A stretch of DNA of 48,937 nt from Leptolinea sp. UBA4782 (GTDB lineage Bacteria; Chloroflexota; Anaerolineae; Anaerolineales; Anaerolineaceae), in assembly GCA_002403095.1 (NCBI GenBank), contig DHHC01000028.1, positions 1 to 48,937 on the forward strand, written 5' to 3'. The position numbers were made by a program, and so were the translations under genes. The first letter of the stretch is position 1; each line of letters opens with the position of its first letter. Below the pieces are notes generated by a model. That model was not told the origin of the DNA, searched no databases, and worked only from the letters and a program-made list of their open reading frames with translations. Positions 16,374 through 24,177 of this stretch are shown piece after piece.

Positions 16374-17786
16374 TCAAGACAGGTTAACAACCTGTGCCCC
16401 GCCTGCTGGCTTACAGGTCAGCACTTCAACATTCAGACCGAACTGCTGGCGATATTTTTCGATTAGCTGGCTGGCAAACGCTTCCACCCGGCTGGATTCC
16501 ACCAGATTGATGGTACAGCCGCCAAATCCTCCGCCCGTCAGGCGCGCTCCCAGACACCCCGAAACCTGCGCGGCAGCCTCTACCAGGTAATCCAACTGCG
16601 GTAAGCTGACCTCATACAGGTCGCGCAGTGATGCATGCCCGGCTTCCATTAAATTACCAAAACCTTTCACATTTCCCTTACGCAGCAGCTCCACCCCCAG
16701 CTTTACCCGGGCGCATTCTTCCACCACATGCCTGGCCCGTTTCTGTAATATTTCCGGCAGCACAGATAATACCCGGTATAACTTTTCCGGGGTGATATCC
16801 GCCAGGCTGGTGGGTGCTGGATCAATAACCCTTTGCAGCAAGACTAAAGCTTCTTCACATTCACTGCGGCGCTCGTTATACCCCGAGTGGGTCAGGCTGT
16901 GCCGGATACCGGAGTCTGCCACCACCAGCGACAACCCATCAGGGATCGGCAGTGCTTCCCAGGACAGCGCAGCGGTGTCAAAGAAGAGGGCGTGCCCTTC
17001 CCGGCCAAAAAGGCAGGCAAACTGGTCCATCAGGCCGCAATTCAAACCGACATACTCCCTCTCTGCTCTCAGGCAGAGCTGCGCCAGGGACATGTCGTCC
17101 AATTTCCACCTTCCGGCAGCTTTCCAAGCCAGTCCAAAGGCTACCACTATAGCCGCTGATGAGCTCAGCCCCGCCCCAGCTGGGATGGTAGAGGAAAAAG
17201 CAACTTTCAGTGGGACAACCGGCAGCGACCGTTGCAACGCCGCCCAGGCAACCCCTGCCGGGTACCGCGCCCAGGCTGGCAATGGATTGCCCTGGGCATC
17301 CTTTTTTTCTTCAAGGCTGGCATCGCTGAACCTGACAGTTTCACCCAGGTCCAGAGCCTGTATCTCATGCACACTATCTGCGGCAGGTACTGCAGCTGCC
17401 TGTACAAAGCGGTCAATAGCAGCCGGCAGAACAGCCCCGCCGTTGTAATCCACATGTTCGCCAAGCAGGTTCACCCGCCCGGGGGCGGTTACCAGCCAGC
17501 TGGCTTGCGGAACTGCTGCCAGCGCCCGGGGAGTGCCCAGTTCAACGATTTTGGCTTTTCTTTGATGCGAGTAGGTTTTCAGCTGGAACTCGCGCTTCAA
17601 GGCTGCACTGCGGTCAGCGACTTCTTCCCAGTAAACCAGCCTGACGGGGGTATGCATGCGGGTGTACCGGGCGCCCCACCCCTGGTTGTGCTGCCGGATA
17701 CGGCGGGATGGATCGGTCGTCCAGCCCGTATAGTAGGTGCCGTCTGCACATTCCAGGATGTAACAGTAATACCTCAAGCTGCCCAT
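16374..17786 (-). CDS. GIY-YIG nuclease domain fused to galactokinase
   Basis: 470 residues in one frame. Residues 6-82 are a complete COG2827/YhbQ-like GIY-YIG domain: YYCYILECADG, YYTGWTTDPSRRIRQH and the glutamate-containing AALKREFQLK. Residues 95-470 are a complete galactokinase: GRVNLLGEHVDYNGG (103 onward), GAGLSSSAA (ATP loop), GLMDQFACLFG (catalytic Asp) and GGGFGGCTINLV. Galactokinase makes galactose-1-phosphate in the Leloir pathway. Between the domains (about 17,500-17,535) there is no stop and no ATG, GTG or TTG that could start a separate kinase. No other galactose gene is nearby. A loss of the stop between two adjacent genes is the simplest origin. Confidence 0.88.
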   Translation of the reverse strand: MGSLRYYCYILECADGTYYTGWTTDPSRRIRQHNQGWGARYTRMHTPVRLVYWEEVADRSAALKREFQLKTYSHQRKAKIVELGTPRALAAVPQASWLVTAPGRVNLLGEHVDYNGGAVLPAAIDRFVQAAAVPAADSVHEIQALDLGETVRFSDASLEEKKDAQGNPLPAWARYPAGVAWAALQRSLPVVPLKVAFSSTIPAGAGLSSSAAIVVAFGLAWKAAGRWKLDDMSLAQLCLRAEREYVGLNCGLMDQFACLFGREGHALFFDTAALSWEALPIPDGLSLVVADSGIRHSLTHSGYNERRSECEEALVLLQRVIDPAPTSLADITPEKLYRVLSVLPEILQKRARHVVEECARVKLGVELLRKGNVKGFGNLMEAGHASLRDLYEVSLPQLDYLVEAAAQVSGCLGARLTGGGFGGCTINLVESSRVEAFASQLIEKYRQQFGLNVEVLTCKPAGGAQVVNLS

Positions 17787-17824
17787 TTTCTCTATTTCTC
17801 AAGCAAGTTGTGAAAGTGTATGGT

Positions 17825-18472
17825 TCAGACCGGGTAACCCATTAACAAATTGAACAGGTTTTGCATCACCGGGCGGATGATCCACCCCAGCAGGTCAAAA
17901 CCAAGCATGGGAAGGACGAATACTACTGCCAGAAGGATGAAGGCGCTGTAAGGGCGGATGCGGTTGAAAGCCCTGTTCCAGCTTTCGGGCAGGAAATATT
18001 CAACAATCTTGTCCCCATCCAGCGGAGCCAGCGGGATGAGATTGAAAACCATCAACAGCAGGTTGATGGAAATGAATTCGACCAGGAACATATAAGGGGA
18101 CGGCAGGAGTGCTGATGAGCTGCTGTAAGGTACCCAATTGAGCCGCAGGGGAATACTGGCCAGGATTGCCAGCACGAAATTAGACAACGGCCCGGCAAGG
18201 GAGACCCACATCAGGGCGGATGAACTGCGCCTTTCAAGCGCGTAGGGATTGACCGGCACCGGTTTTGCCCAACCGAAACCTGCAAAGATCAGTACCAGTG
18301 TTCCCATCGGGTCCAGGTGCTTGAGGGGGTTGAGGGTCAACCTACCTGCATTTTTTGGAGTACTGTCGCCAAATGCATTGGCTGTCCAGGCATGGGAGAA
18401 TTCATGCACGCTGAAAGCGATCACCAGGGTGATCAGGCGGGTTATTAATGTAGGTATCCCCAATCCGAGCAT
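17825..18472 (-). CDS. Site-2 protease-family (M50) membrane zinc metalloprotease
   Basis: 215 residues. The zinc motif HEFSH (HExxH) is in the first membrane segment (near residue 24), and the third ligand region PLAPLDGDKI appears near residue 150, as in compact M50B proteases. A proline/alanine-rich cytoplasmic loop contains GFGWAKPVPVNP, typical of this branch. There are about six hydrophobic segments. It probably cleaves within the membrane; the substrate is unknown. A GGAGGA Shine-Dalgarno fixes the start, and a TATAAT on the minus strand (18497-18502) lies 24 bases upstream. Confidence 0.88.
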   Translation of the reverse strand: MLGLGIPTLITRLITLVIAFSVHEFSHAWTANAFGDSTPKNAGRLTLNPLKHLDPMGTLVLIFAGFGWAKPVPVNPYALERRSSSALMWVSLAGPLSNFVLAILASIPLRLNWVPYSSSSALLPSPYMFLVEFISINLLLMVFNLIPLAPLDGDKIVEYFLPESWNRAFNRIRPYSAFILLAVVFVLPMLGFDLLGWIIRPVMQNLFNLLMGYPV

Positions 18473-18496
18473 GCTGTTTTCCTCCTGCCTGGGGAG

Positions 18497-18523
18497 ATTA
18501 TATCACGGTGGTATAATGCGCTC
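18497..18523. promoter_or_regulatory. Divergent overlapping promoters
   Basis: A minus-strand TATAAT (read on plus as ATTATA, 18497-18502) faces the M50 gene. A plus-strand TGG-TATAAT (-10 at 18512-18517) faces the DUF951 gene, with its ATG only 6 bases on. The two -10 boxes are 9 bases apart, so each polymerase footprint would cover the other promoter. Confidence 0.55.
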
Positions 18524-18757
18524 ATGCTGCCCGACCTGCGAATAGGAGATGTGATCAAACTGCGGAAACCGCATCCCTGCGGGAGTTACATTTGGAAGGT
18601 GGTGCGGCTTGGTGCAGATATCGGACTGGTCTGCCAGAAATGCGAACACCGGGTGCTGCTCCCCCGCCGCGATCTTGCCCGCCGGATGAAGGCCATTGTA
18701 GAACAAGGGCCGGATCCAAAAACCCCGGACACCACGACCGCTGCCAGTTCTGGATGA
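18524..18757 (+). CDS. DUF951 family small protein
   Basis: 77 residues, matching DUF951: IGDVIKLRKPHPCGSY, then WKVVRLGADIGLVCQKCEHRVLLPR. Cys in HPCG and the CQKC pair suggest a small metal- or nucleic-acid-binding fold; the function is not known. The tail after residue 60 is variable (Thr/Pro-rich). In other bacteria this family often sits near translation or chromosome-maintenance genes. The transcript appears leaderless, with the -10 box 6 bases upstream. Confidence 0.85.
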   Translation: MLPDLRIGDVIKLRKPHPCGSYIWKVVRLGADIGLVCQKCEHRVLLPRRDLARRMKAIVEQGPDPKTPDTTTAASSG

Positions 18758-18777
18758 ACATCCAGGTGGGAAATAAG

Positions 18778-19254
18778 ATGGGGAAAACCGTGCGGCCAAG
18801 GCAATCGTTTCAAATCCATCCTGTCGGGTTCGTGCGCCGCTCTGAGGGGTCAACCTGGATCGAAATACTGCCCCCATTCATTCCTGGGTTGCAGGGGTTG
18901 GCGCATTACAGCCATGTGGTGGTGATTTGGTGGGCAAACCAGAATGATACTCCGGATGCGCGTAAAACCCTGGTAACCCATCCGCCCTACACCCCCGAAC
19001 GGGAAATGGGCGTCTTTGCCACCCGTTCCCCTTCCCGTCCCAATCCTATAAGCCTGACAACTTGCAAGATTGTGTCGGTTGATGAAGTGCAGGGAATCCT
19101 GTCAATTCAAAGCATTGATGCCCTGGATAACACCCCCGTCATCGACATTAAAGCGTATTTCCCCACCAGCGACCGGGTAAAAGATTACCATTTACCTGCC
19201 TGGTTGTCTGATTGGCCGGAATGGTTTCCCCCAGAAGGTCTGGGACTGGGTTGA
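18778..19254 (+). CDS. trmO: tRNA (t6A37-N6) methyltransferase TrmO (UPF0066)
   Basis: 158 residues from the ATG at 18778, chosen because AGGTGGG lies 7 bases upstream; an in-frame ATG at 18754 overlaps the DUF951 stop and is a second option. The family signature MGVFATRSPSRPNPI is central, with IHPVGFV at the start and DNTPVIDIKAYFP further on. TrmO uses SAM to methylate t6A at position 37 of threonine tRNA, giving m6t6A. Because tsaE and tsaB follow, this context supports the tRNA role over the broader family annotation. tsaE begins 45 bases later with its own -10 box. Confidence 0.88.
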   Translation: MGKTVRPRQSFQIHPVGFVRRSEGSTWIEILPPFIPGLQGLAHYSHVVVIWWANQNDTPDARKTLVTHPPYTPEREMGVFATRSPSRPNPISLTTCKIVSVDEVQGILSIQSIDALDNTPVIDIKAYFPTSDRVKDYHLPAWLSDWPEWFPPEGLGLG

Positions 19255-19284
19255 TAAGTATTAATACAGTCTGGCAAGTTTGTA

Positions 19285-19299
19285 TATAATGGTTGTATT
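19285..19299 (+). promoter_or_regulatory. -10 box, leaderless type, for tsaE
   Basis: TATAAT at 19285-19290 is 9 bases from the ATG at 19300, with no Shine-Dalgarno. The -35 region is weak. Confidence 0.5.
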
Positions 19300-19794
19300 A
19301 TGCCCATTCTGGACCGCAACACGCTTGAATTTGTCAGCCGCAGCCCTGAGCAAACCCGCCGGCTGGGTATGCGCCTGGGTTCAATGCTGCAGTCTGGAGA
19401 TCTCGTTTGCTTAAACGGCGAACTTGGTTCCGGCAAAACCACGTTTGTGCAGGGTTTATCGCAAGGCTGGGGTTCACTGGATATCGTCACCAGCCCCACC
19501 TTTGTACTGGTCAACCAGTACCAGCGTATGGATGGAAATACCCTGTACCACCTGGATGCATACCGGATGCAAAATGCACTTGAAGCTGAAGACCTGGACC
19601 TGGTGCAGATGATTGACAGCGGCTGCCTGGTGGTGGAATGGCCTGAAAATATTCGTGAAGCCCTGCCCGGGGATTGCCTCTGGATTGATATGAAATACGT
19701 GGCAGAAGAGTCACGCCAGATGGTATTCAAACCCTACGGGGAGCGGTATATTGCCATCCTGGCAGAGTTCCGCCGGGCTGCGTTCGGAGGATAA
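19300..19794 (+). CDS. tsaE: tRNA threonylcarbamoyladenosine biosynthesis ATPase TsaE
   Basis: 164 residues. The Walker A motif GELGSGKTTF is near residue 40, followed by the family's SPTFVLVNQY and YHLDAYR and a VEWPENI motif. TsaE is the ATPase that, with TsaB and TsaD, transfers threonylcarbamoyl onto A37 of ANN-decoding tRNAs. It is the first of a tight run: tsaB starts 3 bases after its stop. TsaD and TsaC are not in the window. Confidence 0.95.
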   Translation: MPILDRNTLEFVSRSPEQTRRLGMRLGSMLQSGDLVCLNGELGSGKTTFVQGLSQGWGSLDIVTSPTFVLVNQYQRMDGNTLYHLDAYRMQNALEAEDLDLVQMIDSGCLVVEWPENIREALPGDCLWIDMKYVAEESRQMVFKPYGERYIAILAEFRRAAFGG

Positions 19795-19796
19795 GC

Positions 19797-20471
19797 ATGT
19801 TACTGGTAGTGGACACATCAACCCAATCTGTCGGGTTGGGACTGTTTGACGGCACCGAGATCATCGGCGAAATGGTCTGGCAAACCCACAGCCACCATTC
19901 TGTTGAGCTTGCGCCGGCAGTAAACAGCCTGTTGAAGCGCTGCAAGGTTCCCTCCTCCAGCCTGACTGCCCTGGGAATTGCCCTCGGACCGGGTTCTTTT
20001 ACCAGCTTACGGATCGGGTTGGCCTTCGTCAAAGGCTTTGCCCTTACTTTGCACCTGCCGGTGATCGGTATTCCCACGCTGGATATCGTGGCAGCTGCGA
20101 TCACGCCGCAAAATGGTTATCCGCTGGCGGCGATCCTGCGCGCTGGCCGGTCTCGGCTCGCTGTTGGCTGGTATGATTCGGAGGACACCCGCTGGCGGTC
20201 CCGCGGCGAAGCTGAAGTAATGGAATTTGAGACCCTCTCCGGCATGTTCAAGCAGCCCGCGCTGGTGTGCGGCGAGCTGGACTCTGATCAGCGTGCTGCC
20301 CTGGCGCGCAAGAAAAAGAATGTCATCTTAGCCAGCCCTGCCCTTTCGGTTAGGCGGCCAGCTTACCTGGCTGAACTGGCCTGGGAACGCTGGCAAGACG
20401 GGCAGGCAGATGATGTCGTCAGCCTGGCGCCAATTTACCTGCACGTGAAAGACCCGATACCCTCTCCATGA
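19797..20471 (+). CDS. tsaB: TsaB, t6A synthesis partner of TsaD
   Basis: 224 residues. ASKHA-fold start LLVVDTSTQSVGLGLF, then HHSVELAPAVNSLL and ALGIALGPGSFTSLRIGLAFVKG, the standard TsaB series. TsaB is the inactive homologue that dimerises with TsaD in the t6A complex. The Shine-Dalgarno GGAGGA overlaps the tsaE stop. Its own stop overlaps the rimI start (ATGATGG), so translation is coupled down the operon. Confidence 0.94.
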   Translation: MLLVVDTSTQSVGLGLFDGTEIIGEMVWQTHSHHSVELAPAVNSLLKRCKVPSSSLTALGIALGPGSFTSLRIGLAFVKGFALTLHLPVIGIPTLDIVAAAITPQNGYPLAAILRAGRSRLAVGWYDSEDTRWRSRGEAEVMEFETLSGMFKQPALVCGELDSDQRAALARKKKNVILASPALSVRRPAYLAELAWERWQDGQADDVVSLAPIYLHVKDPIPSP

Positions 20472-20983
20472 TGGATATGCCCGGTTTAGCGATAAAGATC
20501 CGCAGGATGGAACTGCGGGATATTGAGCGAGTCATGGAAATTGACCGCCAATCGTTTTCCCTGACCTGGCCAGATAGATCCTACATTTTCGAACTGACAA
20601 AAAACGGCAATTCGCGCATCTGGCTGGCCGAAATTGCAGACCCTGAGCCTTTTCTCAAAGTTATTGGCGTGCTTGGTGTTTGGGTCATTGTGGATGAAGC
20701 TCACATCTCAACGGTGGCTGTAGACCCCGCTTACCGCCAGCTGAAAGTCGCCAGCCAGCTGTTGGAATACGCCTTGAAAATGGCAGGGGAAGAAGGCGCA
20801 GCGGTTGCCCGGCTGGAAGTACGTGCCAGTAATTTTCCGGCAATTCGGATGTATGAAAACTTTGGTTTCAAAGTTGTGAATCGCCGCCCCAGGTATTATT
20901 CCGATAACAACGAAGATGCCCTGTTAATGGACCTGGATATGGTTGCGGCAGGCTACACCCGGCTGGCGGAGAATCCCTCATGA
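20468..20983 (+). CDS. rimI: Ribosomal protein S18 N-acetyltransferase RimI
   Basis: 171 residues. GNAT fold: RRMELRDIERVMEIDRQSF at the start, then WVIVDEAHISTVAVDPAYR and a Q/RxxGxA-type acetyl-CoA loop in RQLKVASQLLEYAL, and NFPAIRMYENFGFKVVNRRPRYY, which is typical of RimI. The glutamine at RQLK and lysine at KVAS depart slightly from the RGxGxG form. It acetylates the N-terminus of S18. tsaB-rimI adjacency is a common bacterial arrangement. The stop overlaps the next gene by ATGA. Confidence 0.88.
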   Translation: MMDMPGLAIKIRRMELRDIERVMEIDRQSFSLTWPDRSYIFELTKNGNSRIWLAEIADPEPFLKVIGVLGVWVIVDEAHISTVAVDPAYRQLKVASQLLEYALKMAGEEGAAVARLEVRASNFPAIRMYENFGFKVVNRRPRYYSDNNEDALLMDLDMVAAGYTRLAENPS

Positions 20984-22104
20984 GCAGTAACACCCTCCCG
21001 CTTAACCAAATCCTCCATGGCAACTCGATCGATGTGCTCCAAACCCTGCCGGAAAAATCAATCGATCTGATCTTTGCCGACCCGCCATACAACCTTCAAC
21101 TGCAGCAGGACCTGTGGCGCCCCAACATGACCATGGTCGATGCAGTCAGGGATGAGTGGGACCAGTTTGACAGTTTTCAGGCTTACGACGAGTTCAGCCG
21201 GCACTGGCTAACTGCCTGCAAGCGGGTGATGAAAGACAACGCCACCATCTGGGTGATCGGCACCTACCACAACATCTTCCGCATCGGGTCTATCATGCAG
21301 GACTTGGGCTTCTGGTTCCTCAATGATGTGGTCTGGATCAAAACCAACCCGATGCCCAACTTCAGAGGTGTGCGGTTTACCAATGCGCACGAAACTCTCA
21401 TTTGGGCGTGCAAGTCGCAGAAATCCGCCTACACCTTCAATCATCATGCCATGAAAAACCTGAATGACGACCTGCAAATGCGCAGTGACTGGCTGCTGCC
21501 GATTTGCAGCGGCAAAGAGCGCATCCGGGATAACGGCAAGCGCGCCCATGCCACCCAGAAACCCCAGGCCTTGCTTTACCGTGTAATCCTATCTTCCAGC
21601 AACCCGGGAGATGTAGTCCTTGATCCCTTCTTCGGCAGCGGCACCACAGGAGCAGTTGCCAAACGGTTGCACCGGCGCTGGATCGGGATTGAAGAACGCC
21701 AGGATTACATTACGGTTGCACAGAGAAGGATCGACTGCGTTCAGCCTGACCCGTACGACGATGCCACCTATGATGTGAGCGGAGGAAAAAAACGACTTCC
21801 CCGGGTTCCCCTGGGCAACCTGCTCGAATCCGGCCTGCTTTACCCTGGACAGGCGCTCTACTTCAAACGCAACCTGGCGCTCTCAGCCCGGTTGCGCTCT
21901 GATGGTAAAATCTCTTTTGAGAATTCCATCGGGTCTATCCATGCCATCGGGTCACAGCTGAGCCAGGGTAGCCCGTGCAACGGCTGGGAACACTGGTACT
22001 TCCAGGATGAAGAAGGCATTCTGCACCCTTTAGACACCCTCCGGCGGCAGCTGCTTGACCAGCGCGGGAGTAAGGAAAAATCTGGTGGAGACAGTTCTGG
22101 ATAA
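20980..22104 (+). CDS. CcrM-like adenine-specific DNA methyltransferase (predicted GANTC)
   Basis: 374 residues. Closely follows the CcrM/HinfI pattern: DLIFADPPYNLQL (motif IV, DPPY), a WDQFDSFQAYDEF stretch, WVIGTYHNIFR, NPMPNFRGVRFTNAHET, DLQMRSDW, HATQKP and motif I DPFFGSGTTGAVAKR. A C-terminal domain (about 265-360) has RVPLGNLLESGLLYPGQAL and GSPCNGWEHWYFQ, as in Caulobacter CcrM. The recognition site GANTC is predicted from this homology. No restriction gene is adjacent. It is coupled to rimI through an ATGA overlap, an unusual position for such an enzyme. Confidence 0.92.
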   Translation: MSSNTLPLNQILHGNSIDVLQTLPEKSIDLIFADPPYNLQLQQDLWRPNMTMVDAVRDEWDQFDSFQAYDEFSRHWLTACKRVMKDNATIWVIGTYHNIFRIGSIMQDLGFWFLNDVVWIKTNPMPNFRGVRFTNAHETLIWACKSQKSAYTFNHHAMKNLNDDLQMRSDWLLPICSGKERIRDNGKRAHATQKPQALLYRVILSSSNPGDVVLDPFFGSGTTGAVAKRLHRRWIGIEERQDYITVAQRRIDCVQPDPYDDATYDVSGGKKRLPRVPLGNLLESGLLYPGQALYFKRNLALSARLRSDGKISFENSIGSIHAIGSQLSQGSPCNGWEHWYFQDEEGILHPLDTLRRQLLDQRGSKEKSGGDSSG

Positions 22105-22135
22105 ATCCCCGAACAGACAACCCGGGAGGAATCAT

Positions 22136-22777
22136 TTGGAAGCCAAACAAGTACTTGAAGCAATTGCAGCCGAGGTCAGGGTTTGCGAACAGTGCAAACT
22201 ATTTTCTTCCCGTAAACATTCTGTGCCAGGAGAAGGACCTGCAAATGCTGAGATCATGTTCATTGGTGAAGGTCCGGGCTTTTATGAGAACGAACAGGGG
22301 CGCCCATTTGTCGGCGCAGCCGGCAAGTTTCTCTCGGAATTACTGGCAGGCATTCATTTAAAACGCGAAGAAGTCTTCATCGCCAATGTGGTCAAATGCC
22401 GCCCGCCTGGCAACCGTGATCCGGAGCCGGATGAACTGGAAGCATGCGATAAATACCTGGAACGCCAGATTGCAACCATAAATCCGCACCTCATCGTGAC
22501 CCTCGGCAGGATCTCGATGGGCAAGTTCTTTCCGGATGCGCGCATCAGCAGCATTCACGGGCAAGCCCGCTGGGTGAAGGACCGCCTGGTCGTAGCCATG
22601 TACCATCCCGCCGCCGCCTTGCACCAGCCAGCCCTGCGCCCAACCCTGGAAAACGATTTCAAGAAACTTCCCGGGTATGTAGAGGAAAGCAAGAAGAAAC
22701 ATTCCCCTGCAGCTGCCCGGCCTGAAGAGAAAAAACCGGCAGATGATCAGGAGCCGACCCAGCTCAGTCTCTTCTAG
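22136..22777 (+). CDS. Type-4 uracil-DNA glycosylase with C-terminal clamp-like motif
   Basis: 213 residues from a TTG at 22136 with GGGAGGA about 5 bases upstream; the frame is open earlier inside the methyltransferase gene, which is rejected. Family-4 UDG: 4Fe-4S cysteines at 17, 20, 88 and 104 (in CEQC, KCRPPGNRDP and EAC), the active site IGEGPGFYENEQGRPFVG and the helper MYHPAA. It removes uracil from deaminated DNA. After a charged linker (185-208) it ends exactly in QLSLF, which matches the bacterial sliding-clamp binding consensus QL(S/D)LF. Confidence 0.92.
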   Translation: MEAKQVLEAIAAEVRVCEQCKLFSSRKHSVPGEGPANAEIMFIGEGPGFYENEQGRPFVGAAGKFLSELLAGIHLKREEVFIANVVKCRPPGNRDPEPDELEACDKYLERQIATINPHLIVTLGRISMGKFFPDARISSIHGQARWVKDRLVVAMYHPAAALHQPALRPTLENDFKKLPGYVEESKKKHSPAAARPEEKKPADDQEPTQLSLF

Positions 22778-22793
22778 AACAGCATTGCTGTAC

Positions 22794-22799
22794 TATAAT
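22794..22799 (+). promoter_or_regulatory. -10 box for the polysaccharide operon
   Basis: TATAAT lies 55 bases before the ATG of the first sugar-nucleotide gene, in the only gap of note between the glycosylase and the operon. A near-palindrome ACAGCATTGCTGT is just upstream (22780-22792), overlapping the spacer. The -35 is weak. Confidence 0.4.
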
Positions 22800-22854
22800 T
22801 GACACCTGCAGCAATAAACACTGAACTGCCATTCTTCGTTGAAGGAGCTTTTCT

Positions 22855-24177
22855 ATGAGCAATACCATACTGGACAACCTCACAGCAAAACTAAATAATA
22901 AATCCGCCCGTGTAGCCATTCTTGGGCTGGGGTATGTCGGGCTGCCGCTGGCGGTAGTCTTCGCTGAGGCTGGATTTAAAGTTCTCGGGGTTGACCCGGA
23001 TGAACGCAAAATTGCTGCACTCGGCCGGGGTGAAAGCTATGTGCTGGATGTGAGTTCAGAAAAAATCTCTGCATTGGTCCAGTCTGGTGCATTCCAGGCA
23101 ACCAGTGATTTTTCTCAATTGAAGGATGTAGATGCCATCAGCATTTGTGTGCCCACACCGCTGCGAAAAACCGGCGACCCGGACCTTTCTTATATCGTCA
23201 ACGCCACTGATTCACTGGCACAGTACGTGCGCAAAGGGCAGGTCATCGTTCTTGAATCGACCACCTACCCGGGTACGACGCGGGAATTGATCCTGCCCAA
23301 GATCGAAGAAACCTCCGGGCTGAAAGTCGGTGAGGATTTCTTCCTGGCCTTCTCGCCCGAAAGGGTTGACCCCGGCAGGACAGATTTCACCACCATTAAT
23401 ACGCCCAAAGTTGTTGGCGGCGTAACGCCCGCCTGCCTTAAGGCAGCCGTGGCATGGTATTCACAGGCTCTCCAAAAAGTCGTTCCAGTCTCCTCCACCG
23501 AGGTGGCTGAGATGGCAAAGCTACTCGAAAACACTTTCCGCATGATCAACATCGGGCTGGTGAACGAACTGGCACTGATGTGCGACCGGCTGGGAGTGGA
23601 CGTTTGGGAAGTGATTGATGCAGCCGCCACCAAGCCCTTCGGGTTCATGAAATTCCAACCCGGCCCAGGATTAGGCGGCCATTGCATCCCAATCGATCCG
23701 CTCTACCTATCCTGGAAGCTGCGATCCCTTAATTACACTGCCCGCTTTATCGAACTGGCATCCGAGATCAATACCGGCATGCCCAGGTATGTGGTTACAA
23801 AAGTACAGGATGCCCTGAATGACCATGCCAAAGCCATCAAGGGCAGCAAAATCCTGGTGCTGGGTGTTGCATACAAGCCGGATATTGACGACCTGCGTGA
23901 AAGCCCGGCGATCGATGTTATTGGTCTGCTGCTGCAAAAAGGTGCAGCGGTGAAATTCTTTGACCCGTACATTTCCAGGGTCGTCCATGACAGCTGGGAG
24001 CTGCATTCGGTTACAGATATGGATAAAGAGGTGAAAGAAGCCGATTGCGTTGTGATCATCACCAACCATTCCAGCATCGATTATTCAGCCGTACTTGAGT
24101 CGGCCCGATTGATCGTCGACACCCGCAATGCCCTGGGTGTGCAAGGCAAAGAAAGCCCGAAGGTGGTAAGGCTGTAA
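22855..24177 (+). CDS. UDP-N-acetylglucosamine 6-dehydrogenase-like nucleotide-sugar dehydrogenase (WbpA type)
   Basis: 440 residues. Rossmann start VAILGLGYVGLPLAVVFAEAG, CVPTPL, LESTTYPGTT, FSPERVDPG and the catalytic cysteine in GGHCIPIDPLYL place it in the UDP-Glc/GlcNAc/ManNAc dehydrogenase family. The RVDPGR motif points to the WbpA/Cap-like branch (UDP-GlcNAc to UDP-GlcNAcA), not WecC. The epimerase starts at the last base of its stop (TAATG), so it is the first gene of a tightly coupled operon. A second, WecC-like dehydrogenase sits on the other strand at 33883-35166. Product identity is inferred. Confidence 0.88.
   Translation: MSNTILDNLTAKLNNKSARVAILGLGYVGLPLAVVFAEAGFKVLGVDPDERKIAALGRGESYVLDVSSEKISALVQSGAFQATSDFSQLKDVDAISICVPTPLRKTGDPDLSYIVNATDSLAQYVRKGQVIVLESTTYPGTTRELILPKIEETSGLKVGEDFFLAFSPERVDPGRTDFTTINTPKVVGGVTPACLKAAVAWYSQALQKVVPVSSTEVAEMAKLLENTFRMINIGLVNELALMCDRLGVDVWEVIDAAATKPFGFMKFQPGPGLGGHCIPIDPLYLSWKLRSLNYTARFIELASEINTGMPRYVVTKVQDALNDHAKAIKGSKILVLGVAYKPDIDDLRESPAIDVIGLLLQKGAAVKFFDPYISRVVHDSWELHSVTDMDKEVKEADCVVIITNHSSIDYSAVLESARLIVDTRNALGVQGKESPKVVRL

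Noticed and set aside
16792..17448. Long open frame of 218 codons on the plus strand
   Set aside because: It is antisense to the galactokinase domain, has a biased Ser/Ala/Arg composition and no recognisable domain. It is a by-product of the codon use of the real gene.
17500..17786. GIY-YIG domain as part of a mobile intron or homing endonuclease
   Set aside because: It is an N-terminal COG2827-type single-domain module, not inserted within galactokinase, and no intron structure or repeats surround it.
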